From the NCBI GenBank assembly GCA_034408935.1, contig DAOUMV010000006.1, forward strand, positions 13,960-77,959: DNA of 64,000 nucleotides. Direction: 5' to 3'. The position numbers and the translations under genes are program-made. The notes below the pieces were generated by a model, which worked only from the letters and a program-made list of their open reading frames with translations, had not been told where the DNA came from and did not search any database. Positions 44,747-52,104 of the stretch are shown piece by piece; positions within the stretch are counted from its first letter, which is position 1; every line of letters starts with the position of its first letter. This stretch comes from DAOUMF01 sp034408935 (GTDB lineage: Bacteria > Chloroflexota > Dehalococcoidia > SM23-28-2 > RBG-16-64-32).

Positions 44747-45925
44747 TCAGGCGGCCTTGACCCGTTCGCCCATCATGTTCAGCTTGTAGCGACGGATATC
44801 CTCCGGCGGTATCGTCCTGCCGTCCGCGTAGGCGAACACCAGCGCGTCCTCTGGGCACTGCACGATACAGGCGCCGCATTGGACGCACTCGTGGCCGGCG
44901 ACGATGACCGCCTTGTGCAGCTTGTTGTCCACCTGATAGCAGTTCTTGGGGCAGACCTGCTCGCACATGGCCTTGCCGGTGCACCGGTCCTCGAGAAGCC
45001 GCACCGTCAGCAGCCGTTCCTCGTGCAGGCCGCTCTTGTAGATGGGCGTGCTGCCGGTCAAGTCAAGACCTATGAGCAGGCTGATGGCGAGGCCGGCCAG
45101 CCCCCAACCGACGAGGGAGATCAACTCGCCCTCACCCGCGAACCACATGTAGGCGGTAAGGCCACCGAGGAAGAGGAGGAGGACGGTGAGGCTGGCGCGA
45201 AGCCGCGGATCGAAGACGATGAGGTAGCGAGCCCAGCGGAGGCGGCCGCGGCCTTCAGTTCGTGCTCCCTCGCCACCACTAGCCCCCACGGGGAGCCAGG
45301 GGAAGGCCCCGAACGTGAACAGCGCGATGCCCCACACAGCGGCCAGGAACGGCAGCACAAGCCAGGGCCACCAGATGAGCAGGGGGACCAGCGGTATGAT
45401 GGAGATGGGGAAGGCCCACATCACCGCCATCTCCAGCCGCTCGGCGAGGTCGAAGCGGACCCTGCGCATCTCATCTGTCTTCCTGTAGTGGTTCGCCAGG
45501 TAGGCGGGGATGTCCCCGGCGCGTACCGGGCCGAACACCGCTCGCCAGCCGGTCCGCTCCTCGACCTGCTTGCGTTCCACCCCCGTAGCGGCGAGCTGCG
45601 GAAGCACCAGCCGCCGATGGTCCACCAGTTCGGATATGCCGCTGGTCTTGATGACGGAGGCCACCTCGTTAGCGGTGAGGTGTCCGCCGGCTGCGGCGCA
45701 CCAGACGTTTATGCCGCGGGACGGTGCCACCAGCAGGAAGCAGTCCAAACCGCGCAGGGCACGCCGTACCCGCCGCACGGTGAGGTCGAAGTTGCCAGTC
45801 AGGAACACGGGAGACCCCCGCCCCGGGTTGCCGATCCTTAGTAGTCCCGTCCTGGTGGGAAACGGCAGGAGACGGAGGCCCGTCTGCACCACGTCCTTCG
45901 CCAGGTCCACGGGGGACGGCAGCAC
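44747..45925 (-). CDS. HgcA-HgcB-like fusion: corrinoid/membrane domain plus ferredoxin
   Basis: 392 residues, GTG start. Residues about 35-165 resemble the corrinoid domain of HgcA, the mercury-methylating methyltransferase: SPVFLTGNFDLTVRRV, GINVWCAAAGG with Cys76 at the cap-helix position, DHRRLVLPQLAATGV, FGPVRAGDIPAYL. Four or so membrane helices follow (about 165-287). The C-terminus is an HgcB-like ferredoxin: first cluster Cys 315/321/325/329 with atypical CX5CX3CX3C spacing, second Cys 347/350/353/357 canonical. Differences from true HgcA/HgcB: the cap motif reads NVWCAAAGG rather than NVWCAAGK, and the terminal Cys pair of HgcB is absent. It is the last gene of an operon with a SAM methyltransferase and a TetR regulator. 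Mercury methylation is not established; a corrinoid methyl transfer is the better general statement. Confidence 0.85.
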   Translation of the reverse strand: MLPSPVDLAKDVVQTGLRLLPFPTRTGLLRIGNPGRGSPVFLTGNFDLTVRRVRRALRGLDCFLLVAPSRGINVWCAAAGGHLTANEVASVIKTSGISELVDHRRLVLPQLAATGVERKQVEERTGWRAVFGPVRAGDIPAYLANHYRKTDEMRRVRFDLAERLEMAVMWAFPISIIPLVPLLIWWPWLVLPFLAAVWGIALFTFGAFPWLPVGASGGEGARTEGRGRLRWARYLIVFDPRLRASLTVLLLFLGGLTAYMWFAGEGELISLVGWGLAGLAISLLIGLDLTGSTPIYKSGLHEERLLTVRLLEDRCTGKAMCEQVCPKNCYQVDNKLHKAVIVAGHECVQCGACIVQCPEDALVFAYADGRTIPPEDIRRYKLNMMGERVKAA

Positions 45926-45927
45926 CG

Positions 45928-46596
45928 CTACTTGCCCTCCTCGCTCTTAGCCGCCACCACGAGCGTCAGGCCGCCGAGAAGGCTCGTCTCCACCGCGTGG
46001 ATGGCGAACCCCGTCCGGGCAACCTTGTCCTCGAGGCCCGCCACTGCCCTGGTGGTGGTCTGAGTGAGGATATACGTCAGCACTACCAGAGGAAGCCGTA
46101 GCACCCGGCTCAGCAGGCGGAGCGGCCAGCTCCGCGGAACGACCTCGTCCGCGATGACCAAACGGCCGCCATCACGAAGCAGGCGGTGACACTCCCGTAG
46201 GACAAAGCCCTGCTCGTCCTCCGACAGTTCGCTGAACACCAGGCTGCTCACTATCACGTCGAAACTTCCCTCCGGGAACGCCTCGTCCAGGTCGATAGCG
46301 GACATCTCCCTCAGTTCAACCTGGTCTTGCAGGCCCGCCGCCTCCACCTTTTCTCTCGCCATGTCCAGCATCTGGGGCGAGATATCTATGCCGGTGACCC
46401 GAGCCGCCTTTCCAGCGCAGCGGAGCGCCAGCGAGCCGGTCCCGCAGCCGACGTCGAGGACGCGCTCGCCGTCCCCCACCTGCTCCGCCATCCGCTCATG
46501 CACCCGCCCGATCCGGCCCAGAGAAAGGAGCCGGATACCCAAGTCATAGCGCCGAGGCGCCGACTCCAGCAGTCGCATCAGGACGAACGTGCTCAT
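45928..46596 (-). CDS. Class I SAM-dependent methyltransferase (UbiE-like)
   Basis: 222 residues. Seen: RVLDVGCGTGSLALRCA (motif I, intact), VTGIDISPQMLDMAREK, FDVIVSSLVFSELSEDEQ, LRDGGRLVIADEVVPRSWPLR, then a hydrophobic stretch (RLPLVVLTYILTQTTTRAV) that suggests membrane association. The ATG overlaps the TetR stop by 4 bp and the HgcAB-like gene starts 2 bp after its stop, so the three are one transcript. It may supply or accept the methyl group handled by the corrinoid protein (inference). Confidence 0.88.
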   Translation of the reverse strand: MSTFVLMRLLESAPRRYDLGIRLLSLGRIGRVHERMAEQVGDGERVLDVGCGTGSLALRCAGKAARVTGIDISPQMLDMAREKVEAAGLQDQVELREMSAIDLDEAFPEGSFDVIVSSLVFSELSEDEQGFVLRECHRLLRDGGRLVIADEVVPRSWPLRLLSRVLRLPLVVLTYILTQTTTRAVAGLEDKVARTGFAIHAVETSLLGGLTLVVAAKSEEGK

Positions 46597-47213
46597 CTCG
46601 CACCCGCCGACCGCGCCCGCTGAGCGGCACCGTCGAGGAACGTCATCACAGCCAGGTCGGGGATCTCCTCTAGGTCGGGCCAGTTCCCCCCGGAGCCCCA
46701 GTACTGCACGTACAACAGCGCCAGGATCCCCACGAACAGCAGTGCCAGCTCGCGGAGCGGCCGGTCGTTCCGCACCTCTCCCCCCACCATGCCCTCCGCC
46801 AGGATCTCCTCGACCTTCTCCAAGAAGGGGGCAAGGTGCTCCACGACTAGAGGATAGGTCTCCTTTCGGAAACTCATCACCTCCCGTATCAGAACCTTCT
46901 GGAAGCCTTCGTCTTGGCGAAGTATCGCCACGTCGGCGGCGGCCAGCGTCGTGAGACGTTCTCTCGTCGAGGCACTCGGCTCGGCGGCAGAGTAGCGCTG
47001 CACTGCACGCCGACAGCCCTCGGCCAGAACCTCGGCGAACAGGTCCTCCTTGCTCCGGAAGTAGTTGTACAAGGTGCCTTTTGCGAAGCCGGCGTCTAGA
47101 GAGATCGCGTCGACGTTTGCGCCTTCAAGTCCGTTGCGGGCGAAATGCCGGGCCGCCGTCTCCAGTAGCCGCGCTCTCACCGATTCCTTTGCTGAGGCGC
47201 TGATGCGGGACAT
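46593..47213 (-). CDS. TetR/AcrR-family transcriptional regulator
   Basis: 206 residues. N-terminal helix-turn-helix: RARLLETAARHFARNGLEGA, ISLDAGFAKGTLYNYFRSKEDLF. The C-terminal ligand domain is all-helical and not diagnostic, with an aromatic end (LYVQYWGSGGNWPDLEEIP). First gene of the operon that also encodes the methyltransferase and the HgcAB-like fusion, and a palindromic operator lies 13 bp before its ATG, so it probably represses its own operon until a ligand binds. Confidence 0.92.
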   Translation of the reverse strand: MSRISASAKESVRARLLETAARHFARNGLEGANVDAISLDAGFAKGTLYNYFRSKEDLFAEVLAEGCRRAVQRYSAAEPSASTRERLTTLAAADVAILRQDEGFQKVLIREVMSFRKETYPLVVEHLAPFLEKVEEILAEGMVGGEVRNDRPLRELALLFVGILALLYVQYWGSGGNWPDLEEIPDLAVMTFLDGAAQRARSAGAR

Positions 47214-47225
47214 GGCTCATGCTCT

Positions 47226-47251
47226 AATATGGGTGACTCCTCACCCACATT
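47226..47251. promoter_or_regulatory. Palindromic operator of the TetR-methyltransferase-HgcAB operon
   Basis: Two 11-bp half sites, AATATGGGTGA and TCACCCACATT, with a 4-bp spacer (CTCC). Ten of eleven positions are symmetric. The site lies 13-38 bp upstream of the TetR start codon, a typical autorepression position. Confidence 0.8.
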
Positions 47252-47349
47252 AATAAACCAGAGCGCCTGCCGTCAAGCCCTTGTCCCAGCGCTTGCGCGG
47301 CTGGGGCGCGATGCGGATGACAACGAGACCGAGGCGCGGGATGCCCAGC

Positions 47350-48585
47350 CTACTCGTATACCTTCTCGCCTTCTACCTCGGCGTCTGGCGCGTCCGCCTC
47401 CACGTCGCGCACCGGCGCGGCCATGCCCAGCTCGTTGTAGTACTCATGCTGGATCAGGAGGTTCATGATCTCGTTGGTGCCGGTCCAGATCATCGAGAGC
47501 CGCGCATCGCGCAGGAGCCGCTCGATGGGATAGACGTTGGTGTAGCCGATGCCACCCATGATCTGCATGGCGTGGTTGATGACCTCCCAGCCTGTGTCGG
47601 TGGCGAACTTCTTCGCCTCCGATACCAGACGGCGGGCGCGGCCCGGCTCGTCGCCGCAGTCGACGGCGCGGGCGGCGGTTTCGACCAGGGCGCGGGCAGC
47701 GTCGAGGAGGGTGATGCTGTCGGCCACCTTGAAGCTGACCGCCTCGAAGCGACGGATCTTCTGGCCGAATGCCTTGCGCTGGTTGCTGTAGCGGGCGGCG
47801 ATCTCCAGGGCCGCCCGGGCGCCCCCCAGGGTGCCGGCCGCGCTGGTCATCCGCTCCGGGATCATCATCTGGTTGAAGACCAGGGCTCCATGATGGTCTC
47901 CACCGATGACGTTCTCGGCAGGCACACGGACATCTCGGAAATAGACCCGGCCGGTGCCTCCGCCGCGCATGCCCAGGAGGCCGTACACGTGCTGGACCTC
48001 TACGTCCGGCCCGCGCTCCACGATGAAAGCGCTGAGCGACTCGTGGGAGGGGGCATCCTCTTGAGTCCGGGCGTACACCAGGAAGTAGTCTGCGCCCTCG
48101 GCGCCGACGATGAAGCGCTTCCGGCCGTTGAGCACCCAGGTGTCGCCATCGCGGCGGGCGACGGTCGTTGCACCGAAGAAGTCGGAGCCGCCGCGGGGCT
48201 CCGTGAGGGCCTCGGCGACGGTGAGCTTGCCTTCCAGGACGGGTCGCAGCCAGCGCTCCTTCTGCTCGGGCGTGCCGAAGACGTTGAGTCCCTCGCCAAC
48301 AATGCTCACCAGGCTGTACAGGCAGGGGAGGCTGGTGCTGAGCACCCCGATCTCCTCCAGGGCCACGATCTCGTCAGCCCAGCCGAGCCCGCGTCCACCG
48401 TACTCCTCGTCGAAGCGCAGCCCCAGGAGCCGGTGGCGAGCGGCGGCCTCAAGGAACTCGCGGGGGTAGGATACCTTTCCCGCGTCCATGTCCAGGATAA
48501 GCTGTCGCGGCACCTCGTCGCGGACGAAGGCCCGCACCTCGTCCCGCAGGTCCCTACGAACGTCTGTAAGCAAAGCGTCTTGCAT
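47350..48585 (-). CDS. Acyl-CoA dehydrogenase, copy 1
   Basis: 411 residues. FAD enzyme of fatty- or branched-acyl-CoA beta-oxidation. Seen: LTEPRGGSDFFGATTVARR (flavin-binding), RFIVGAEGADYFLV, YSNQRKAFGQKI, VINHAMQIMGGIGYTNVYPIERLLRDAR and IWTGTNEI. The usual catalytic Glu of the YEGT motif is Thr here; Glu244 in IPERMTSAAG sits where isovaleryl-CoA dehydrogenase keeps its base, so a branched substrate is plausible (inference). The C-terminal 20 residues are acidic. Not clearly in an operon. Confidence 0.93.
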   Translation of the reverse strand: MQDALLTDVRRDLRDEVRAFVRDEVPRQLILDMDAGKVSYPREFLEAAARHRLLGLRFDEEYGGRGLGWADEIVALEEIGVLSTSLPCLYSLVSIVGEGLNVFGTPEQKERWLRPVLEGKLTVAEALTEPRGGSDFFGATTVARRDGDTWVLNGRKRFIVGAEGADYFLVYARTQEDAPSHESLSAFIVERGPDVEVQHVYGLLGMRGGGTGRVYFRDVRVPAENVIGGDHHGALVFNQMMIPERMTSAAGTLGGARAALEIAARYSNQRKAFGQKIRRFEAVSFKVADSITLLDAARALVETAARAVDCGDEPGRARRLVSEAKKFATDTGWEVINHAMQIMGGIGYTNVYPIERLLRDARLSMIWTGTNEIMNLLIQHEYYNELGMAAPVRDVEADAPDAEVEGEKVYE

Positions 48586-48662
48586 GATCTCCCCTCCTCA
48601 GTCTGAGGATGTACCGTACTCGTCTCCTGGCCATTGTATGGCGAAAGTCGCCCGACGCAAAA

Positions 48663-48776
48663 TCAGGCGAGCGTCTTCTCCCACCTGACCTCGTGCAGCC
48701 ACGCGTCTCTTTCGAATCCCCGCGGCATCATCTCCTCACGGTTCGAGAACACGAATCTCCTGCCCGCCAACATCTG
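48663..48776 (-). pseudogene. Relic: C-terminal end of a class III cyclase-type gene
   Basis: Minus strand encodes LAGRRFVFSNREEMMPRGFE, then RDAWLHEVRWE and a stop. It matches the usual end of adenylate/guanylate cyclases (AGKGFxFxDRG...LKGF..PVRLYEVRW). A TAA stop blocks the frame two codons upstream, so no gene remains. Confidence 0.55.
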
Positions 48777-48818
48777 TCGTTACACATAGTGCGCTCTGGC
48801 GTCAGCCCCGGCTGCTCG

Positions 48819-50159
48819 CTATTGTCGTCGACCTTTTCGGGCCGACCAGCCGTCCTCCGCTTGCATCGCACCACGCACGGCCTGAACGAAGGCGAAGCGC
48901 AGTGGCTCCGGCGGCAATGGAATAACCCTCCGGTTGACGAAAGGCAGCTCGGTGAGCTCCGACCGCTCCTCCCGGGCCAGGTCTCGCAGGATCTGTCCAG
49001 CCATGGTTCCCAGAGGCACACCCCATCCCATGTATCCCAGGCTGTACATCACGCGTCGGTCCTTGCCCAGGTAGCCGGTGGCAGGTAAGAAGTCGATTGG
49101 GAACGACACAGGGCCGCCCCAGTGGTGAGCGGTACGGACGCCAGCCAGGCTGGGGAATACCTCAGCGATCCTCTTCTCCAGGAGTCGGCGAGCCGGCTGG
49201 TGCTGGCCGTGATCGAGACCACCGCCGTAGAAGTAGGCAATATCCCCGACCCCCACCCGCAATCGATTGTCCAGCGTCAGTCGGTAGCCGAAAGCAATCC
49301 GCCTCGCATCATAGATCCAGTGGCGCCGCCGCCAGCCGATGGCAGCGATTTGCTCTTCCGTCAGTGGCTCGGTTGCCACAGCGTAGACGAACAGCGGCAG
49401 GGCTTTGGCGCGCAGTTGCCGAATCCGGCCCGAGAAAGCGTTGGTGGCCAGCACGACCTTGCCCGCGGCCACACTGCCACGAGGCGTCTCCAGTCGCAAC
49501 CTCGGCTGGGTATGAAGCGCCTCGACTGGGGTGCCCTCGTAGATCTCAGCCCCTGCGCCCTCCGCCATGCCCTTCATGCCTCGCACCAGCTTCAGCGGGT
49601 TGAACACGCGACAACGCTCTTCAATGCCCGCGAGGAAAAGGGGTGAGCTCAGCTCACTCCGCACCTCCTCCCCTTCGAGCCACCGGGCTTCTTCTATGCC
49701 GAGCCGATGGACTATGCGCATTTCAGCCTGGACGCGCTTGACCTCTGCCGGATTGCAGGCCACCATCAGCAAACCACTGTCCGCGTAGTCGCAGTCGATG
49801 TCATGCTCCTTGATCAGCTCGCCCACATGGTCGACTGCGCGAACCATGAACCTGTGAGCAGCGCGGGCACCCTCCAGGCCCAATCGCCGCACAAGGGACG
49901 ACAGACCCATCCCCAACTGCGGCTTCAGGCAACCGCCGTTGCGGCCGCTTGCCCCATACCCCACGAAGTCCGATTCGAGGACGACAACACGTAGAGAGGG
50001 ATCGGAACGGCGAAGGTAGTAGGCGGTGGAGAGACCCGTGTAACCCGCACCGACGATAGCCACGTCCGCACGGATATCGCTTTCCAGAGCCGGATTGGGC
50101 TGGTACGGCCCGTCTCCGTACGCATCCAGCCAGTCACCCGCGAGTTCCCGATCCGTCAT
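48819..50159 (-). CDS. FAD-dependent amine/amino-acid oxidoreductase (DAO family), copy 2
   Basis: 446 residues from ATG 50159, preceded by GGGGAG. Paralog of the enzyme at 33965-35320, with the same motifs: ADVAIVGAGYTGLSTAYYL, FVGYGASGRNGGCLKPQLG, CDYADSGLLMVACNPAEVKR, VVLATNAFSGRIRQLR, HHWGGPVSFPIDFLPATGYL and GYMGWGVPLGTMAGQ. The C-terminal end (PLPPEPLRFAFVQAVRGAMQ) is also shared. Substrate unknown. It stands between two cyclase-type relics together with the NUDIX gene. Confidence 0.9.
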   Translation of the reverse strand: MTDRELAGDWLDAYGDGPYQPNPALESDIRADVAIVGAGYTGLSTAYYLRRSDPSLRVVVLESDFVGYGASGRNGGCLKPQLGMGLSSLVRRLGLEGARAAHRFMVRAVDHVGELIKEHDIDCDYADSGLLMVACNPAEVKRVQAEMRIVHRLGIEEARWLEGEEVRSELSSPLFLAGIEERCRVFNPLKLVRGMKGMAEGAGAEIYEGTPVEALHTQPRLRLETPRGSVAAGKVVLATNAFSGRIRQLRAKALPLFVYAVATEPLTEEQIAAIGWRRRHWIYDARRIAFGYRLTLDNRLRVGVGDIAYFYGGGLDHGQHQPARRLLEKRIAEVFPSLAGVRTAHHWGGPVSFPIDFLPATGYLGKDRRVMYSLGYMGWGVPLGTMAGQILRDLAREERSELTELPFVNRRVIPLPPEPLRFAFVQAVRGAMQAEDGWSARKGRRQ

Positions 50160-50211
50160 CGGCGCATCTCCCCTTGGTCCTGTCACCTACCGGTGACCAG
50201 GCGCTCTCACC

Positions 50212-50742
50212 CTATGCGACACCACGTTCACGTGCATCTTGCCGGAGCATGTCAATGACCAACCTATCGCCTTCGAAGGCCAGTTCCGTTGGAGCGGCTT
50301 CAAGAGGGAAGAACGCCAACTCCCTCACGCCCTTGCCAGGGGCTAGCTCGCCACCGACGACGTGGCCCCGAAACCAGATCCCGAGCACCGGTCGATGAGC
50401 CACCTCGAAGCTGGAGTGGACGAACTGGATCTCGCCCACCTCAATCTCAAGGCCCGTCTCCTCGCGGAACTCGCGGCGGGCCGCCTCCTGCACGCTCTCA
50501 TCGATCTCTACATATCCACAAGGTATGCACCACATGCCGTCGAACAGGGAGCTCCGGCGCCTAACGAGCAAAATCTCTCCTTCTTCGATGAGCACAACCG
50601 CGACCCCTGGCAGCGGGTTTCGATAAAGGATATAGCCGCAGAAGCGGCAGGTGAGGCGGGCCCTACCGTCGTGGTCACGCGGCGTGAGTTCCCCCGCGCA
50701 TCGGGGGCAGAAGCGGATCTGCGGCTCCGTCAGTTCTGCCAC
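50212..50742 (-). CDS. NUDIX hydrolase with N-terminal zinc ribbon
   Basis: 176 residues from GTG 50742. Residues 13-48 are a zinc ribbon (CPRC...CRFC). The NUDIX box GYVEIDESVQEAARREFREE plus TGLEIEV is complete, so hydrolysis of a nucleoside diphosphate derivative is expected; ribbon-bearing members include NADH pyrophosphatases and ADP-ribose pyrophosphatases. The start codon overlaps the end of a cyclase-type relic by 13 bp. Single gene upstream of the flavoprotein. Confidence 0.92.
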   Translation of the reverse strand: MAELTEPQIRFCPRCAGELTPRDHDGRARLTCRFCGYILYRNPLPGVAVVLIEEGEILLVRRRSSLFDGMWCIPCGYVEIDESVQEAARREFREETGLEIEVGEIQFVHSSFEVAHRPVLGIWFRGHVVGGELAPGKGVRELAFFPLEAAPTELAFEGDRLVIDMLRQDARERGVA

Positions 50743-50849
50743 CTGACCTCATGAAGCCGTACCGGTTGCTCGAACCCCTTCAGCGCAACACCCCCCTTGT
50801 CGCGAACGCGAAGCCCTTGCCACCGACCCGCCGTGAGGGCGACCGCTGC
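50730..50849 (-). pseudogene. Relic: C-terminal end of a class III cyclase-type gene
   Basis: Directly after the DUF1326 stop, the minus strand encodes GRWQGLRVRDKGGVALKGFE, then QPVRLHEVRWQN and a stop. This is the best-preserved cyclase-type tail in the window. Only about 39 codons exist and the frame begins at a stop, so it is a fragment. Confidence 0.65.
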
Positions 50850-51455
50850 CTACGGGGGCCAAGCGAGATCGCCCACGGTGCCGCTGCGGTTTCGGTATTC
50901 CCAATTCCTCCCAAGGTCGTTGTACCTCCACAGCTCGGTGTTCGCGATCTTGAGATCGCGGAGAAACGGCACTGCCGCATTGTCGATGCGTTGCGGATTT
51001 GCGCCGTCCCTGCCCCTGGTCAGCGACCCCCTGAGCTCGCCGAAGGGCATAGTGATGTGATAACTAGGGCCATCGAGAGAGATGTCGATCGAAACGAACT
51101 TGACACCGCGCAGTTCCCTAATCGGCAAGGGCATGCTCGTCGCCACGAACGCCTCCAGGATCGGACGCTGCTCGGCACTCGCGCCGTCACTCACATAGAC
51201 AGCCGCCGCAGTGCCCGACACCGGCAGCTCAGCGGCCCGCGTGGAGAGGATATCCGCTACGCAGATGATGCGAACGCCAGCCATATCCGCGCCGTTGATC
51301 TGGCCCTCCTTGATGTCGTACACGGCGAAGTTGCGGCAGGGGCTTTCCATGTCACGTCCGAAGTAGAGCGGGCAGTGGCCCTCTGAAGCGCATGCTTCGT
51401 ACCATGTCCCGCGCAATTGCCAGCCCGGCTGGATGGTGAGATCTTGTGCTCCCAT
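50850..51455 (-). CDS. DUF1326-family protein
   Basis: 201 residues. Seen: GWQLRGTWYEACASEGHCPL, SPCRNFAVYDIKEGQINGAD, AGVRIICVADI, AAAVYVSDGASAEQRPILEA; a conserved Cys-rich beginning and a domain known only as DUF1326. Biochemical role unknown. No signal peptide. The downstream end touches the cyclase-type relic (stop codon at 50850-50852). Confidence 0.75.
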   Translation of the reverse strand: MGAQDLTIQPGWQLRGTWYEACASEGHCPLYFGRDMESPCRNFAVYDIKEGQINGADMAGVRIICVADILSTRAAELPVSGTAAAVYVSDGASAEQRPILEAFVATSMPLPIRELRGVKFVSIDISLDGPSYHITMPFGELRGSLTRGRDGANPQRIDNAAVPFLRDLKIANTELWRYNDLGRNWEYRNRSGTVGDLAWPP

Positions 51456-51475
51456 TTCCTGCCGCTCCTTTCATG

Positions 51476-51545
51476 CAACCTGCGGCCTACTCCTGCCACC
51501 TCACCTCATGCAACCTGCGGCCTAGTCCAGCCACCTCACCTCGTG
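51476..51545. repeat. Two tandem 35-bp units
   Basis: Units 51476-51510 and 51511-51545 differ at about four positions. Each carries the reverse complement of the LHEVRW-coding end of the cyclase-type relics plus a stop, so it is a local duplication of that tail. Confidence 0.75.
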
Positions 51546-51649
51546 CAGCCGCACCGGCTTGCAGAAGCCCTTCAACGTAGCCTCACCCTGGTCGCGTAGG
51601 CGATGCGTGTCCCGTCGGCGCTGGTGCAGAAGCGGATCTGAGACTCCAT
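51522..51649 (-). pseudogene. Relic: cyclase/hydrolase-type gene with internal deletion
   Basis: ATG 51649 encodes MESQIRFCTSADGTRIAYA, a typical start of alpha/beta-hydrolase-cyclase proteins. The sequence then jumps, with a frame change, to DQGEATLKGFCKPVRLHEVR and a stop, a typical cyclase C-terminus. So both ends of one gene are joined and at least several hundred codons are gone. The promoter is still present upstream. Confidence 0.65.
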
Positions 51650-51671
51650 GCTGTCCCCCTATCGCGCCGCC

Positions 51672-51700
51672 AGCATAGCGCCGCCGGAGGCGTCCGTCAA
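51672..51700 (-). promoter_or_regulatory. Promoter retained by the deleted cyclase-type gene
   Basis: Minus strand -35 TTGACG (51695-51700), 17 bp, -10 TATGCT (51672-51677), about 22 bp before the relic ATG. It aligns with the orphan promoter at 42214-42242. Confidence 0.6.
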
Positions 51701-51784
51701 AGCGGTGTCACGTCGCCTGAGTCCCGTCGTTGCCCCACCCCACACGTGCGACATCGTGTGCCGGGTCTTTCTTCTACTTGCCGG

Positions 51785-51850
51785 GGGGCGGGGCCAAGTC
51801 TGAACGGAGTTCAGGGGCGGGTGGGCGGGCCGAACCACCTTGGGGCGGGG
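51785..51850 (+). repeat. 66-bp GC-rich dispersed repeat, copy 2
   Basis: Same sequence as 42261-42327, here in the opposite orientation relative to the downstream relic promoter. Ends are GGGGCGGGG at both sides; core AAGTCTGAACGGAGTTC. The rest of the gap (51,701-51,937) is GC-rich and shows no gene. Confidence 0.8.
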
Positions 51851-51937
51851 CCAGTCCCCTCACACCCGCCCTTCAACAGGCTCCCGCCGGAGACGAGCGG
51901 GCAGGACAGACTCACCACGAACCGAGACCAACGCCGC

Positions 51938-52102
51938 TTATTCCTCACCTCGGGGGCGCGGCGGCTTGCCCGGCAGGATCATCGTCACCGCGAAGAGGGC
52001 GAGGAGGGACCACAGCCAGGCATCGTCGATCCCCACCGGGATCGTGCCGGCAATCATCAGCGCAACAATGATCAGTCCCGCTAGGCCTGCTCCCCTACCC
52101 AT
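51938..52102 (-). CDS. Small membrane protein (54 residues)
   Basis: ATG at 52102, 2 bp after the stop of the acyl-CoA dehydrogenase gene. The sequence has two hydrophobic helices, LAGLIIVALMIAGTIPVG and WLWSLLALFAVTMIL, then a basic/Pro-rich end (PGKPPRPRGEE). The position and the clean two-helix profile support a real gene translated with the dehydrogenase. Function unknown. Confidence 0.6.
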   Translation of the reverse strand: MGRGAGLAGLIIVALMIAGTIPVGIDDAWLWSLLALFAVTMILPGKPPRPRGEE

Positions 52103-52104
52103 GG

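Noticed and set aside
44747..45925. Calling the HgcAB-like fusion a mercury methylase outright
   Set aside because: The cap motif differs from the canonical NVWCAAGK, one iron-sulfur cluster has unusual spacing and the HgcB terminal Cys pair is absent. Only similarity of architecture is supported.
50212..50742. Similarity of the NUDIX N-terminus (EPQIRFC) to the cyclase-relic start (ESQIRFC) as a sign of gene fusion
   Set aside because: The NUDIX protein continues with a normal zinc ribbon directly after this point, so the short match is probably chance.
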